Made by a program: the position numbers and the translations under genes. A stretch of DNA of 64,000 nucleotides from Litoditis marina (Eukaryota; Nematoda; Chromadorea; Rhabditida; Rhabditidae): NCBI GenBank assembly GCA_964036275.1, contig OZ038436.1:19309904-19373903 (forward strand). Reading direction: 5' to 3'. Under the pieces are notes generated by a model, which worked only from the letters and a program-made list of their open reading frames with translations, was not told where the DNA came from and searched no databases. This document shows, one piece after another, positions 13,616-25,189 of the stretch (the first letter of the stretch is position 1; the number at the start of each line of letters is the position of its first letter).

Positions 13616-14437
13616 TTGATAGTACCTTAGAAGATCAAATGGCACACAGATATAACCAATCATCATTCAATGAATACCATATGTTCTTATAGAAAACTAT
13701 TTTCTCTATCGAATGATGCCTAATAGAAGCAATAAATATACTGTTAGAAGCAGATAAAGAAGAAACAAGTGGGTAATTTTTATATCGATTAGAAAAATAG
13801 ACGTAAAGCAAGCAATTAACAAAGATCTGAGGTGTTTTATGTGTCAAACTTCTTCTCACTGGATAGAACAAATAGTTTTCTTATAGAAAATAAGTGATTT
13901 ATCCAAAAATTGATCGAATTCTTATTTTGGAGAATAGTTTTAGCGAAGCAAGTAAACACACAATAGTGAAGTAGTAGAGAGGCAACCATTGGGCTATGAA
14001 AACCGTATAAAGTCTGCAAAACTAGTATATTTGTTCCAAACAACTTTGAGAAGTGTCCCTTACCCTCTTTTCAGTTAACATTTCGGAAATTTCTGAATAT
14101 CATCAAAATATGACCGATTTTTACGTCGCGCGCATTTGTAGATGCTAGCAGGGTAAATCGACAAACTCCTTCGGTCCTTTCGTTGAACTCCTTCGGTCCT
14201 TTCGTTTACCTTCTTTTTTATTTCAAATTTCTTATAAGAACAATACACGTCCTATCAACTTCTACTTGACTATTCAGTACCAAGATTTTGAGATTTTGTA
14301 TGTACTATTTTACAACACTCTTCGAGTTTTTCTTCTCAGAACGAGATGAAATAGCTGTGTAGTCAGAAGAACTAAATATTATGCTGATTCTGTTATAGTC
14401 ACTTGGATAAAATACCAGAAATATTGATTTGAACGCT
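13616..14437. other. Intergenic, short direct repeat
   Basis: No gene seen. A block of about 21 bp containing ACTCCTTCGGTCCTTTCGTT occurs twice in tandem at about 14164-14206. Confidence 0.4.
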
Positions 14438-14513
14438 AGGCAGTGAGTTTGAGCACATTGAACATTCAATGAGTTGATCTCACTGAAACATCATGAGCTC
14501 AAACTCACTGCCT
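14438..14513. repeat. Foldback hairpin, 17-bp perfect arms
   Basis: AGGCAGTGAGTTTGAGC at 14438-14454 is perfectly complementary to 14497-14513. The 42-nt loop holds a smaller hairpin (CATTGA/TCAATG). The total of 76 nt matches a small MITE or a hairpin RNA precursor; nothing here separates the two. Confidence 0.5.
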
Positions 14514-15487
14514 TGTGGTGTTGCAATACTCTCATGGTAACACGGTGTTCCTATGCAAATTTTTCTGTGGAGCAGGAACTAACTGTCAGACAATCAGACT
14601 TCGAACAACGTTGGCCAGAATTCGGAAACTCGGAGTAATTGGGGGTCATCGTGAACATTTTGAGACCGTGCACTCTCACAATACACTTTTCTTTTCAATC
14701 ATAATACAATTTTATTTTCAATGTCCTTCCAATGTTCTAACATGCTTCTTCTACAACAACCCAAATGAACTGTATACAGTCATTTATCAATTACATGGAA
14801 GGTGAACGTCCTCCGAACATCTATAGAACTTTGCCAACTTGTCGTGTATTTCATGCCTTCAACTTGTCTCTGTCCAACTAACTAGCCTATTATGTGTGTC
14901 CTGGTTGTTATTAGATTGGGATGTTTTAGGGTGAGGTTACGGTCCAGCACTGACCTTGTCTTATTGATTGATTGAGCAACAGATGGTATCGGGTGCCATA
15001 ATCTGCACAAGTGCACACCGAGACGCATGCACAATTTGGCGCAATATGAATATCTGATGAACACATTTTTAGTAACAAATCGAAACTTTCTTCACAGAGC
15101 AAAGCCAAAACAAAGTCTACTTAACACGTATTAAAGTGAATAAACGCGGTCTTGGTAATAATGTTACTCAGAAAGTGTTGGCAACCGAAAAGTTTTAGAG
15201 CTTCGGACTTCGGATTTTTTCTTACAACTGTTCATAGTGAGAGCTGATAGAATCGAAACGATTACGACTTCAAAACTGCATAGTTTCCGAGAATTCTTCC
15301 TTTTCAACTTCATACTGAAATAGTTCCGAACCTCGAACGTAGAGCTGTTGACTCGTTTCAACTGCAGAACAGATAGGGTTGATTGTTGCTCGCCGGATAT
15401 AAGTTCAACTCTATTAAGAAGTGTGAAACAAAATCACTTCAAAGTGTAGAAGTTTGTGAAAAAGAAGCAGGTCATCAAATTTGAGCT
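14514..15487. other. Intergenic, no gene seen
   Basis: A 96-codon plus-strand open frame at 14515-14805 has no recognisable features and starts inside the foldback sequence. No exon chain was found. Confidence 0.4.
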
Positions 15488-15659
15488 GGCGGCGTAGCAA
15501 TCCCTCCAACCTCATGAGAAGCTCACATGAGTTTCTCATGAGATTCCGCATGAGCTACTCGTGAACTCTCAATGTTGTAGCATGGCGATCGATAGAATCT
15601 CATGAGAAGCTAGCTAATGAGGTGACCTCATGAACTTTTGTGGGAATTGCTACGCCGCC
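15488..15659. mobile_element. MITE-like element with CTCATGAG repeats
   Basis: 14-bp perfect terminal inverted repeats, GGCGGCGTAGCAAT at 15488-15501 and its complement at 15646-15659, bound a 172-bp element. The interior contains many copies of the palindrome CTCATGAG or close variants. No clear target-site duplication was seen. Confidence 0.65.
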
Positions 15660-15732
15660 TGTAGTCAGAAATATTCAAAGTACACCTAGGATGCTAAATC
15701 AAACTGCAAACACAATCGAAACACAGGGTTGG

Positions 15733-15968
15733 TATAGTTCCGGTCATTCCTACTGAGATTTGGCAGCGTGCCAATGAATATTCCAGGCTGTTTTTCACCA
15801 CTTTGGCGTTTTTCAAAAAACAGAAAATTTCTGTTAGCGGTTGTTCAGTTCCACAATAACATGTAAATGAACAATGTCTTCAGAATAGTCATGTCTGCAC
15901 TAAGAAATAGTCGTTCGAAAATCTTGGCACGCTGCCAATAGGTCTCAGTGGGAATGAAATGAACTATA
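15733..15968. mobile_element. Tc1/mariner-type MITE with TA flanks
   Basis: A 236-bp stretch has imperfect inverted ends of about 40 bp. The left end reads TAGTTC, TCATTCC, ACTGAGA and TTGGCAGCGTGCCAA in order, and the right end mirrors this. TA dinucleotides at 15733-15734 and 15967-15968 fit the TA target-site duplication of Tc1/mariner elements. The innermost TTGGCAGCGTGCCAA is itself palindromic. There is no transposase. Confidence 0.7.
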
Positions 15969-17565
15969 TACGGCTCTATTAGAGATGACCAGGCTTGACT
16001 TGTCGTTTTGAAATTACAACAAAGCTGCCTTAGGACTATACTCGATCATAGCAGAGCGTCGAAAAAACACTGTTTCTTCCCGGTTCTCATTTTACAATGC
16101 AATTTGAATAAAAATAAAAATTTGTATAGTTGCAGCTAATATCTTGAAATTTGGAAGTATCACTCAGCGAAAAATGGAGACACTTACCCCTTTTCCAGCC
16201 TTCTCCCACGTTTTATTTGCCAATCTGCAACTAATCTCATAATTGTGTAACATTTCTCAGCAGCAAACCGTATTTTGTTTTGTGTATGGCTCGTGTCTCA
16301 CAGTGTAATATTTTGCCATATGTTCAGGATAAACTTGTTTTCTAACATGATTCGTCGTTTTCAATAATAACTTGTTCAAAAATCTGCTCATTTGATGAGG
16401 GAGTGTGTTTGTTTTCATGAGGTCATAGGAGCGAAGCAGAAATGGTATGCAAGTAAAATGAGAGAGTCTGCAACTCTGAAACCACGTGTCGGTGTAGTTG
16501 CAGATTTGCTAGACAAATCAGCCATGGTTGCAAAGTTACCAGATTTTTCGACTTTGGTCGCAAATCTGCTAGACACATTGTTTCAGAGAACTTTAACGCT
16601 CGGGACTACTAGGTAAAATGTGAATCTAATCATGAGAACATATCGTTATCAGTGAAGTGACCCAGAAAGCAAATAAACACAACGTACTTGAAGTTCACTA
16701 ACCAGCGAAAGCGAACGCATCCGTTGAATTTAGCGTTTCGGATACACCGGGAGATTCGCCAGCTTTTTCGTTTCGGATTTACAAGATAAACTACTGGTCT
16801 AACTAAGAAGAGTGACCAATATACATGAAAAGAATTTTGCAAAATGTTATGGCACTCTATTTTTCAGCTGGGTGATCTTCTGGTACTTCACGACCCACTC
16901 AACGAGTTGTCCAACAGTTGCCGTGCATATGTGCGCATTGCAAGAAAGTTTACCAATGACCCTGGAAAAAAGTGCATCGCGTTTCATAGAGGCTAATCGT
17001 CCATACTGTCACATACAAAATGTGACTAAATGCGACTTACAGGCTAATCAAAAAACACAATACATATCATAATTCCATATTTGGCCACCAAAATACACTG
17101 TGATCAAACTGCAAATACATCAAAACTAAGTATTACGATGGTTCTTCTACAACGAGACCCACATACAGATTCACAATTTGGAACGGTAGGCTGAATGATT
17201 TGTTTCATCACCAACACGTTGTAGATCAAGTGATTATTTCCCAAGTTTTCAAACGAAAAAGATTGTTCTCGTGATAGTTACCTGCTGTAAACAGCTGAAC
17301 TGTCTCATCATTTTTTCTCATATAGTTTTGCTTGTTGCGTCATGAAGTCAGGGTAGAAAGGTGGGAAATGTTTCCATATGAAAACAACTTTATTCGCTAG
17401 CAATATGGTCCAAAAATATCCCAGAAATGGTTTATAATAAAAACTGCAGCGAACTTGCAGGCATTTCAGTCGTTATAGTGTTGCGGAAAAATGTTGCGGA
17501 ACATCTACAAATGTAGTTCCAGTTCAACACACAATCGGTTTATTCATAATAATATAGAACATTTC
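15969..17565. other. Intergenic with degenerate repeats
   Basis: No gene seen. Around 16495-16575 the phrase GCAAATCTGCTAGACA recurs in degenerate form, and TTGCAAAGTTACCAGATTTT lies between the copies. Short open frames have no family features. Confidence 0.4.
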
Positions 17566-18545
17566 TGCTAACAACTATATGGCAGCGTATTAACCCGATT
17601 ACGAATAAATCCGTTCCGGTGTTGTGCAACTGCCGATGGCAACTGTTTCACTCTCTGTTCATTCACAATTTAGGTTTGCTCTTGCCGAAGCAAGCCAATA
17701 CGGTGTATGTTGTCCTATCCCACTGTGTTTGTAGTTTGATCCCGTTAATTTTCACGAAGAAAGTTTTGTCACAACCATAGTATTTATAATTTCTGCCCAT
17801 AACTGAATGACGAATCAGTCCGTTCTCGTGTTTTGCAGCCGCTGAATGCAACTGTGTCACTGTGTCTGTTCATTCATAATGTTCGCAGTTCGTTCTTGCA
17901 GAAGAGTCAATATGGTGTTTGATCCCACCGTGTTTTTAGTTTGATCCCGTTTATTTTCGATCGAAATTCGTGAAGCGTGGGCTATAGCAAAATCAAACTA
18001 CAACACAAAGTCGGTCACAACACATAATATACAAAAACTGTGAAACTAACTAAATGGCAGATTAATTCATTGTACTAGAAGTACATTGACTAGTCACGTA
18101 AAGAAAGCATTCTAGTATGGCATTGTGCACTATGTCATCGCACGTTTCTTATTCTGCTGTGTTCAACATGTTTCACGTGACTGTGCAACTGACTAACAGT
18201 ATAGGCTGTTTGTATGTAACTGCTGATTGCAACTTTTTCAATTTCTGTCCGTTCATAATGACGTACGAAATTTCTGCCAATAACTGAATGGCAGATTACG
18301 ACCAATCTCGTTTGAACCTGATTGCAACTGTTTCACTCAATCCATATAGGGTTCACTCTCGCTAATCTAAGTCGATATGGTGTATTTGACCCTATCCCAC
18401 TGTGTTGTTAGTTGGATGCCGTTCATTTTTGCGAGGAACTTTGGTTACGACCATAATATAAATACTTTCTGGCAATAACTAAATGGCAGATTACGACCAA
18501 TCTCTTTGTTACTGATTGCAACTGTTTCACTCTGTCCCCCCGTCC
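17566..18545. repeat. Degenerate tandem repeat, about 200-230 bp unit
   Basis: Four to five diverged units share the ordered phrases TTTCTGCCAATAACT, ATGGCAGATTA, GCAACTGTTTCACTCTGT, TATCCCACTGTGTTTGTAG and TTTGATCCCGTT. Parts of the same unit recur in introns of the next gene, near 20370, 21700 and 22755. Unit edges are approximate. Confidence 0.6.
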
Positions 18546-18984
18546 CTCGATCCCTCTACTAATCCGAGATCGAACTGGTTTCTACCCCCTCCCAGCTATG
18601 TTTTGGCACACTCCACAGTCATTCATCCATCGCGCAGACCCCAGTTTGGCCAGTTATTTTTTGGTTCACATTGCGCGAAGATCATGTACTAGTAGTATAG
18701 TATTTTCAATTCCCACTTAGACTCGTACAGTATGATTCTAAAACTATCCATCCGTCTCATGACGTGGATATCATCGGAAATATGAGTATCTCTCGTATTC
18801 GATTCTGATTCTGAATCCCTATAACATTCTCTCTCCGATAAATGACTGGAGGTATAACTAGATCAGTCACGTAACACGTGGAGCAACATCAGCAATCGGG
18901 CACTCTATCTCGATCTCGCTTTCTGATGTGTTCGGTACGTCCAACTTGACTATGATTTTCACTAGCAGTGTACACTCTATTCCA

Positions 18985-18993
18985 TCTTTTCAG
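18985..18993 (+). promoter_or_regulatory. Probable trans-splice acceptor of the SXP/RAL-2 gene
   Basis: CATCTTTTCAG ends at 18993, 37 nt before the ATG at 19031, and matches the nematode acceptor consensus. A second CAG at 19018-19020 is a weaker alternative. Confidence 0.45.
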
Positions 18994-19030
18994 ATAACAC
19001 TGATCAGTTTTCACATACAGTCTGTCTAGA

Positions 19031-22000
19031 ATGCATTCTCTCTACATTGCGCTGCTCCTAGTTCATTTCGGTGCTGCCCAATGGGGCTACCCATCCATGG
19101 TGTACCCATCCCAGATGGGACAAGTGCCCAACACGTTGTCAGCCCCAGGTTGGTGTTAGCATGAATACGAGTAATAATTAAACAGTTTTATTCGACATTT
19201 AATGCGTTTGTCGTATCTGGAAAATGTAAGACACAGGTAGACTGTTAGTCTATTGCAGAGTCACGTGAAACACGTTAAACACAGCAGAACTCAGAAACCT
19301 GCAATGACAAAGTGCACAATTCCTCAATATAATGCCAACTTTACGTGACTATTAGATTTACTTGCAACATATAGTTCTCCAATGTAACAAAAGAAAATGA
19401 ACAGTTCTCGAATTCAATTCTCTTTCTAGGATCATTTTCCGGACAATCGGCTTTCAATCCGTGGGCAAACCGACAGCAGGGTGTTCCTATCTATCCTCCC
19501 GGCACAGGTTTATTTTTCCCATACTAGTTAGAAACACAATCTAGTGTATACGGAAAGAGAACCCATAGCTCACATGAAAGTATGACCAAATATCATTAGT
19601 AGTGCATTTTTCGAAGTTCTTCTGTTCGGATAGGTCCAACATGTACAGTGTTAGCCACCTTCACTAGAGCGACCCCTATAGATATTCAATTTGGATAAGT
19701 TCAAAAAATGTTGTAATGGATGAAAAACCAGCTCCATTCGACGAAATTTTCCAATCTGCTACTACTTTGTTATGCAGTCATGCGTGTCTTATCCGCACTC
19801 GGCTCAATAAAACTTTTATCGGTTTAGACCAGATGTCTCAGTTCGGCAGCCAGTTAAATCCGATGGGGATGGGCAACTCCATGAGATTCCCAATGGGTCA
19901 GATGGGTCAGATGGGCCAACTGGGCCAAATGGGCCAAATGGGTCAGATGGGGTCCATGGGTGGAAACATGGGACAAGGAATCGGACCAGGAATGGGCTTG
20001 GGTATCAATCCATACGGAAGTTATCAAGGAGACAGTGAGCTGAACAACGTACAAAATGAGGTGTGTTAACCTGAAATATAGGTTAAAGGTTGAAACGGAA
20101 AACGGTTTCATATATATATATATATATATAGTTTTTTTCGTAGTAACTTACTCCGATGTTTGTCAACGCTCTTACATGTTTCACAGTTTGAACACGAGTG
20201 GAAACATAAAACTATGATATAGAAAGTGAGCAACTCTGCTTCCCCATTCGCAGCAAAAATTCCGAATGCATGCTGGTAGATCATAATACTAGCAACATAT
20301 TGATTCAGAGTGATCTACCTGCGTTCCTTGAGCGACCACCTCTTACAGACTTCGCTCTTCTAGCAGCCAATACGACGCATGCTGCCCTATCCCACTGTGT
20401 TTGTAGTTTGAGCTAGTTTTTTTAGCGCAATCGGTGAATCATGGCTAATTTTGAGAGAAATTTCGACAGTATAATGTATAGATCAAACTACAACGTGAAT
20501 TGGTCAAACCCTATGTTCCAGGTTAGCCCACCGGCAGTGGGACCGACGAGGATCATTCCTCCATTCCTGAAAGGGGCATCACAGCAAGAGGTGGACAAGG
20601 TGGGGGTTATTTACATTTATAGATAATGTGTACGGTACCGCTTTCACCACAAAACATGGTGAAGCTATATATAATCACAGTTTGTATAAACATATTGTTA
20701 GAGATCATTAGAACCAAATGTACGGAAATTTTTTTCGCTAACAGTTAAAATGCATATAATTCCCATGGAAGTTGAGATGTTCTGATTTTAGGCACGCGAA
20801 CTACTAACTACAAACAAAACTATACTCATGACCACATCAATGTAGACTCCACAGGGGAGTTCTCAACGTCATATGAACAGAAAAATGGAATAGTTTCCAC
20901 GAGGTATATTGTACAAATTGGTTAAATACTGTAAAAATTCAACGATATTGACCGATTTAAGTTCTATGAGATAGTCCAACAGCCCTCCTGGTCTCCCAGT
21001 GAGAAGCAGAAGAAAATTGAAGAATTCGTCCGGGGACTCAACATTGATGCTCAGGTAAACTGAATACGTTTCACTTCTATCAAACTCGCATTCGTTTATC
21101 TCCCATCTTCTTCCCTTCTCTCTTTTTCTCTTTCTATCTCTTCTTCCCTCCCTCTATGTCTCTCCCCTCCTCAGAGAAAGAGAAATATTTTGGTTATCTA
21201 GTCGCTATCTTATTGTACGTCGGTGACTATGTCTCTTCCAGAACTTATACTCCGAGTTTCAACGATCGTCCGATAGCCGCACTGCTGCTAAACGGCAGAA
21301 TATTCATAAAGTGGTGAACGGCATGAGTCACGAGGCGCAAATCCAGTTCCAAAAGGTCAGTCCAGGTAATTAGGTGCTGCAATGAAGCCCTCCATACACC
21401 GTCTGGAATGTTCTGAAATGCAGAAGTTCCGATTTCACCTTTTATCGAAACAGTTAACAAATCTCTCACCATGCTGCAAGAGACATATAGTGTTACGTCA
21501 ACCAATTCAGAGATAATCGTCACAGAATTTACTATTGGACCCATTTCATCAATACGAAAAGAAATTGTGAAACCTAGCGGTAGTCGCGCAGCCATCGCAT
21601 CATTTGAAAATGGCACATTCAAAATTAAGACCTACAGGATGCTGTTGTCTTCTAATGAAATCCAACCATAGGATGTGCTCTTTTCAAAACGAGCATGTGT
21701 ATGTTGCCATATCCCGTTCTGCTTTGTAGTTTGATCATCATATTGTGTTTCGTTCGAAATTAGTAAAATGTAGAGGGTAGCAAGTTCGAACTACAACTCA
21801 GCTCTGTTCACCATCAAATATACAACCTGTTGGTGACTTAGCTGACAAGCGTGTCGGTTTCGGTTGATTTTCCGTTATGTGCTGTCTCTTTCTAACCTGT
21901 TGTCTGACCCGAAACTGTCAACCGATCAGCGAACAACCAGTTCTTATGGAGTGACCACCACGCAACTGGACAAGCCAAAACACGTAATTGTTCGGTACAA

Positions 22001-22354
22001 TTAGGGCCCGAAACAGCCCGCACTCGAAAATCTTAGCCACCAGCTAAGTGCTAAGCAGCTAGGAACTTGTCTCTGTACGGGCACCGAAAAACAACTGTTT
22101 CCTGACTAGCTTTGCCAAGAAGGGATTCAGTATGATCTGGTTCGATTGTAGTTTGGACTTGCAGTGTAGATTTTGTTGATCAAACACCAACTCCTCGCTG
22201 TTCACACCCTACATGAATTTGTTTTCAGGTTTCGGCGGTAATGACAAATCCTTTGCTAACCAATGAAGAACGTCTGAAGAAAGTTCAGGAGATTTACAAA
22301 AAAATTCCAGACAACATTAAGGAAGAATTCGACTCGAAGCTAGTTGACCTGTGA
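19031..22354 (+). CDS. Secreted SXP/RAL-2 (DUF148) family protein
   Basis: Seven exons: 19031-19148, 19430-19507, 19828-20060, 20522-20599, 20962-21054, 21242-21355 and 22229-22354. All are GT/AG and phase-consistent, giving 279 residues. Residues 1-16 form a signal peptide (MHSLYIALLLVHFGAA), so the product should be secreted. Residues about 17-140 are low complexity, rich in Met, Gly, Gln and Pro, with PMGQMGQMGQLGQMG-like repeats. The C-terminal part from IIPPFLKGASQQEVDKFYEI through NIHKVVNGMSHEAQIQFQK to the final KIPDNIKEEFDSKL matches the DUF148/SXP-RAL-2 pattern. Members are secreted or cuticle-associated antigens of unknown biochemical role, some reported to bind metal. Parts of introns are made of dispersed foldback repeat; one ends about 28 bp before exon 4. 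Confidence 0.88.
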
Positions 22355-22940
22355 TTTCTGATCTCCTTTTATATTTATTTAATTTATCGTTGCTGACGTG
22401 TATATAATATGAATCATTGTGAAGACCTGTTTTCAAAACACTCGATCACCGAAAGCGTTTTTTAGTCACTAGTGCATTTCCGCAGCTCTGCAAAGAACAT
22501 TTTGTTTTTAGTCCCCTGAATAATTCTTTTCGCTGCACCCTGAACGCGGTTTGTTGTCATGGGGTCGTAATTTCTGGTGCAAGATTGCTCTGCAAACTGC
22601 TACATGTACAAACTTCGAACCTGAACAAACCAAAATATGTTCCACCTCGGCTTGATTTCATTCGTGATGCTACACTACATGTCACCGGTGCAATCGAGGG
22701 CTATACACAGTGTTCAGGTATGGCTGAAAAATGGCTTTTTCCAAATCAGGCCTATACGGTGTATGTTGCCGCTCGCTTTGTTTGTAGTTTGCTCCCGTTG
22801 CTATTCGGTCGATATTCGTAATTTACGTATGGGCGTCAAACTATAGCGATTATTTGGTAACTCCCTATATATTTTTAAATGAGGGTAGAATCGACAGGTA
22901 GTTATGTTAAGGTACTAGGGTTGTTGATCAAGTTCAAAAT
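22355..22940. other. 3' region of the SXP/RAL-2 gene
   Basis: Holds the 3' untranslated region; no standard AATAAA was noted close to the stop. A foldback repeat copy lies at about 22781-22845 (TTTGTAGTTT and GTCAAACTATA ends). Confidence 0.4.
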
Positions 22941-23100
22941 TTCGAGTTTTCGAGTTTGGCAAAAAATCGAGTTTTCGAGTTTTCGAGTTTGGCGAAAAAT
23001 CGAGTTTTCGAGTTTTCGAGTTTTGGGAATTTTCGAGTTTGGGCAAAAATCGAGTTTCCGAAAAAAAAAGTTTTTTCGAGTCGAGTCGAGTTTCGAGTTT
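22941..23100. repeat. TTCGAG microsatellite
   Basis: Dense, interrupted repeats of TTTCGAG and TTTCGAGTTT, with AAAAAATCGAG blocks between them. The 158-codon open frame across it is a by-product of the repeat. Confidence 0.8.
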
Positions 23101-23704
23101 GACTTTAAAAACCATATTAGGTACCACAGGGTATCTAAACAGAACGTTGAGCGTCAAAACAGACTGAAACACGGAACCGTATGCAAATTAGGTTTGTTGG
23201 TTCTAATGAAGAAATATATACATCAGTTTCTCTTGAGATTTGAGCAGCTCTTTCATAGTAACTTTTCTTTCCTGAAGTTTTTAAAGCTTTCACATATCAC
23301 CGAATCCCCCCACCAAACTTCTAACAGTGTTTTTGACAATTCAGTGTGCTTATAAAAACACACCCAAAGAAACTTTATCGATGGGAGAACCATATGCGTG
23401 ATGAATCAATTAAACCGGAGTCTAGACCCAATTCGATCGAGTTTTTCACCTTTTTTATGATCCAAACGGTCACGACTGTACAGGGTGTTGCTGATAACAC
23501 AGAATTCCTCAAAAAAAAACTTATTCGTTCGATTGGAAGACAGCAACTGTTGCAATGTGTTGGTATGTTGTTGAAATAGGAATAGCTCAATTCTGAAACA
23601 TGTAGAGGTATCTCCAGAGAAAGCACGCAGAAAATAGTTTTGTGTGTTTAGCGTTTTGGGCTGAATTCGGGAATTATGCTGTGTAGCAGAAGAATACTTT
23701 GCAG

Positions 23705-24225
23705 GCTCCAATCGTTACCGAACGAGCGAAAATAGCCTACGATGACATACAAACTCTCATGAAAATAGATCAATTGGTAAGTTTTGATAACAACTTTGAA
23801 TTTTCCAAACGACTTCTAAAATGACACTTTCTCACGAATTTTCGATGGGTATATCCCGATTTTTAGTATCTATGTGTTATAATTGAACAAAGCTGCAATT
23901 TCGTGAGGCATTTCAATTTGCGTACAAACGTTGTACTTTGCTCTGAATCGAGCACATGAGGTCGATCCAAGACTGTCAGTTTCTTCTTAATTACAACATA
24001 TTTTGACATCGTACATAGTGCATTTTGCGTCTCCCTCTACTATTCAGATATTAAATTATAACTTACACGATGCCGAAAAATCGATTAAACTCAAAACTGT
24101 ACCGTAATAAAGAGCCTGAATTTGATGTGGAATCGTTACAGGACGGTGGATCGAGGGCCCAATCTCATTTCGAGTCTTTGCCGGCCTTCATCATTCAGGA
24201 GATGAAAACTGTCACGAATAGATAG
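23705..24225 (+). pseudogene. Stray exon-like pieces, possible broken SXP/RAL-2 paralogue
   Basis: Two segments look like exons. 23705-23776 has a CAG acceptor and a GTAAGT donor and encodes 24 residues ending IQTLMKIDQL. 24142-24225 follows CAG and encodes DGGSRAQSHF, LPAFIIQEMK and then a stop. Composition and spacing resemble the helical part of SXP/RAL-2 proteins, and the intact family member ends 1.35 kb upstream. No start or complete exon chain was found. They could also be alternative terminal exons of that gene. Confidence 0.25.
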
Positions 24226-24440
24226 TTGTTATAAAAACTAAAAATTTCGACCTTAGAAGAAGAATCCGCGACAAAGACAGTATTCTGTGTTATTTTTCGC
24301 TTGATGGGTGTGACCATTGTTTAGGATATAGTTTGACCTCGATGGTTTGACCCTAATAAAGGAGGGCAGAAGGCTTGAATAAATACATAAACGGGGTACA
24401 TGAACATAAATTAGCGCGCCCTGCATCACACTAAAACATA
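24226..24440 (-). pseudogene. Decayed array unit lacking the tRNA body
   Basis: The 3' flank remnant AAAAATTTCGACCT at 24240-24253 is followed by diverged 5' flank sequence (AAAGACAGTATTCTGTGTTA, then GGGCAGAAGGCT). The GCGCGCCCTGCATCACACT phrase of normal units follows near 24415. The internal 60 or so bases of the tRNA are missing or unrecognisable. Confidence 0.55.
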
Positions 24441-24708
24441 AGCAATATGCACTGTGTGGTATTTGGAAAAAAATGAGGTGTACTTATAAGTTAGTTTTGA
24501 GCCACCGTTTGATAATAACTTTCCTATCTGGCTGGCTTGTCTACGTGCTGAACCGCTGAATAAGATTGAAATTTGTCGGATTTCAACGTGCTGAAACATC
24601 TACGAAAACATAAATACATGTGTAATAGGTAAATATTAAGTGGATAGCATGTACTGATTGCTTTCAACATTAATTAATGACGATTTAATTGTGCAAAAGT
24701 AAAAATTT

Positions 24709-24781
24709 CGACCTCGGCAGGATTCGAACCTGCAATCTTCTGCTCCGTAGGCAGACGCGTTATCCATTGCGCCACGAGGCC
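24709..24781 (-). tRNA. tRNA-Arg(ACG), copy 1
   Basis: Reference copy, 73 nt. The acceptor GGCCTCG pairs with CGAGGTC and the discriminator is G73. The D arm is GCGC/ACGC and the anticodon stem TCTGC/GCAGA. Loop CTACGGA gives anticodon ACG (plus strand 24746-24748), which as inosine reads CGU, CGC and CGA. The T arm is GCAGG-TTCGAAT-CCTGC. Internal pol III boxes are TGGCGCAATGG (A) and GGTTCGAATCC (B). No intron. A T5 terminator lies 4 nt past G73. The 5' flank is atypical and the 3' flank is Y. Confidence 0.92.
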
Positions 24782-25189
24782 AGGTGTTCAGCTTTGTTAC
24801 TATCGAAGATGAAGACAGCATGCTGTGTTACCGGGTTCACGTGAAAGGGGGCAGAAGGCTGGCTAATAGAGGTACCCGGGGTACATAAACATAACTTAGC
24901 GCGCCCTGCATCACACTAAAACATGTGCAATATGCACTGTACGGTAATTGAAAAAAATGAGGTGTACTTATAAGTTAGTTTTGAGCAACCGTTTGATAAT
25001 AACTTTCCTTTCTGGCATGTCTACGTGCTGAACCGCTGAATAAGATTGAAATATTTCGGATTTCAACGTGCTGAAACACCTACGAAAACAATAAATACAT
25101 GTGTAATAGGTAAATATTAAGTGGATAGCATGTGCTGATTGCTTTTAACCTTAGTTAATGACGATTTAATTGTGCAAAAGTAAAAATTT

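Noticed and set aside
22879..23355. 158-residue plus-strand open frame
   Set aside because: Most of it is translation of the TTCGAG microsatellite.
24709..24781. tRNA with another identity, such as Thr or Tyr, from a shifted anticodon loop
   Set aside because: With canonical stems of 7, 4, 5 and 5 pairs the loop is CTACGGA with U33, so the anticodon is ACG; the body also resembles known eukaryotic tRNA-Arg(ACG).
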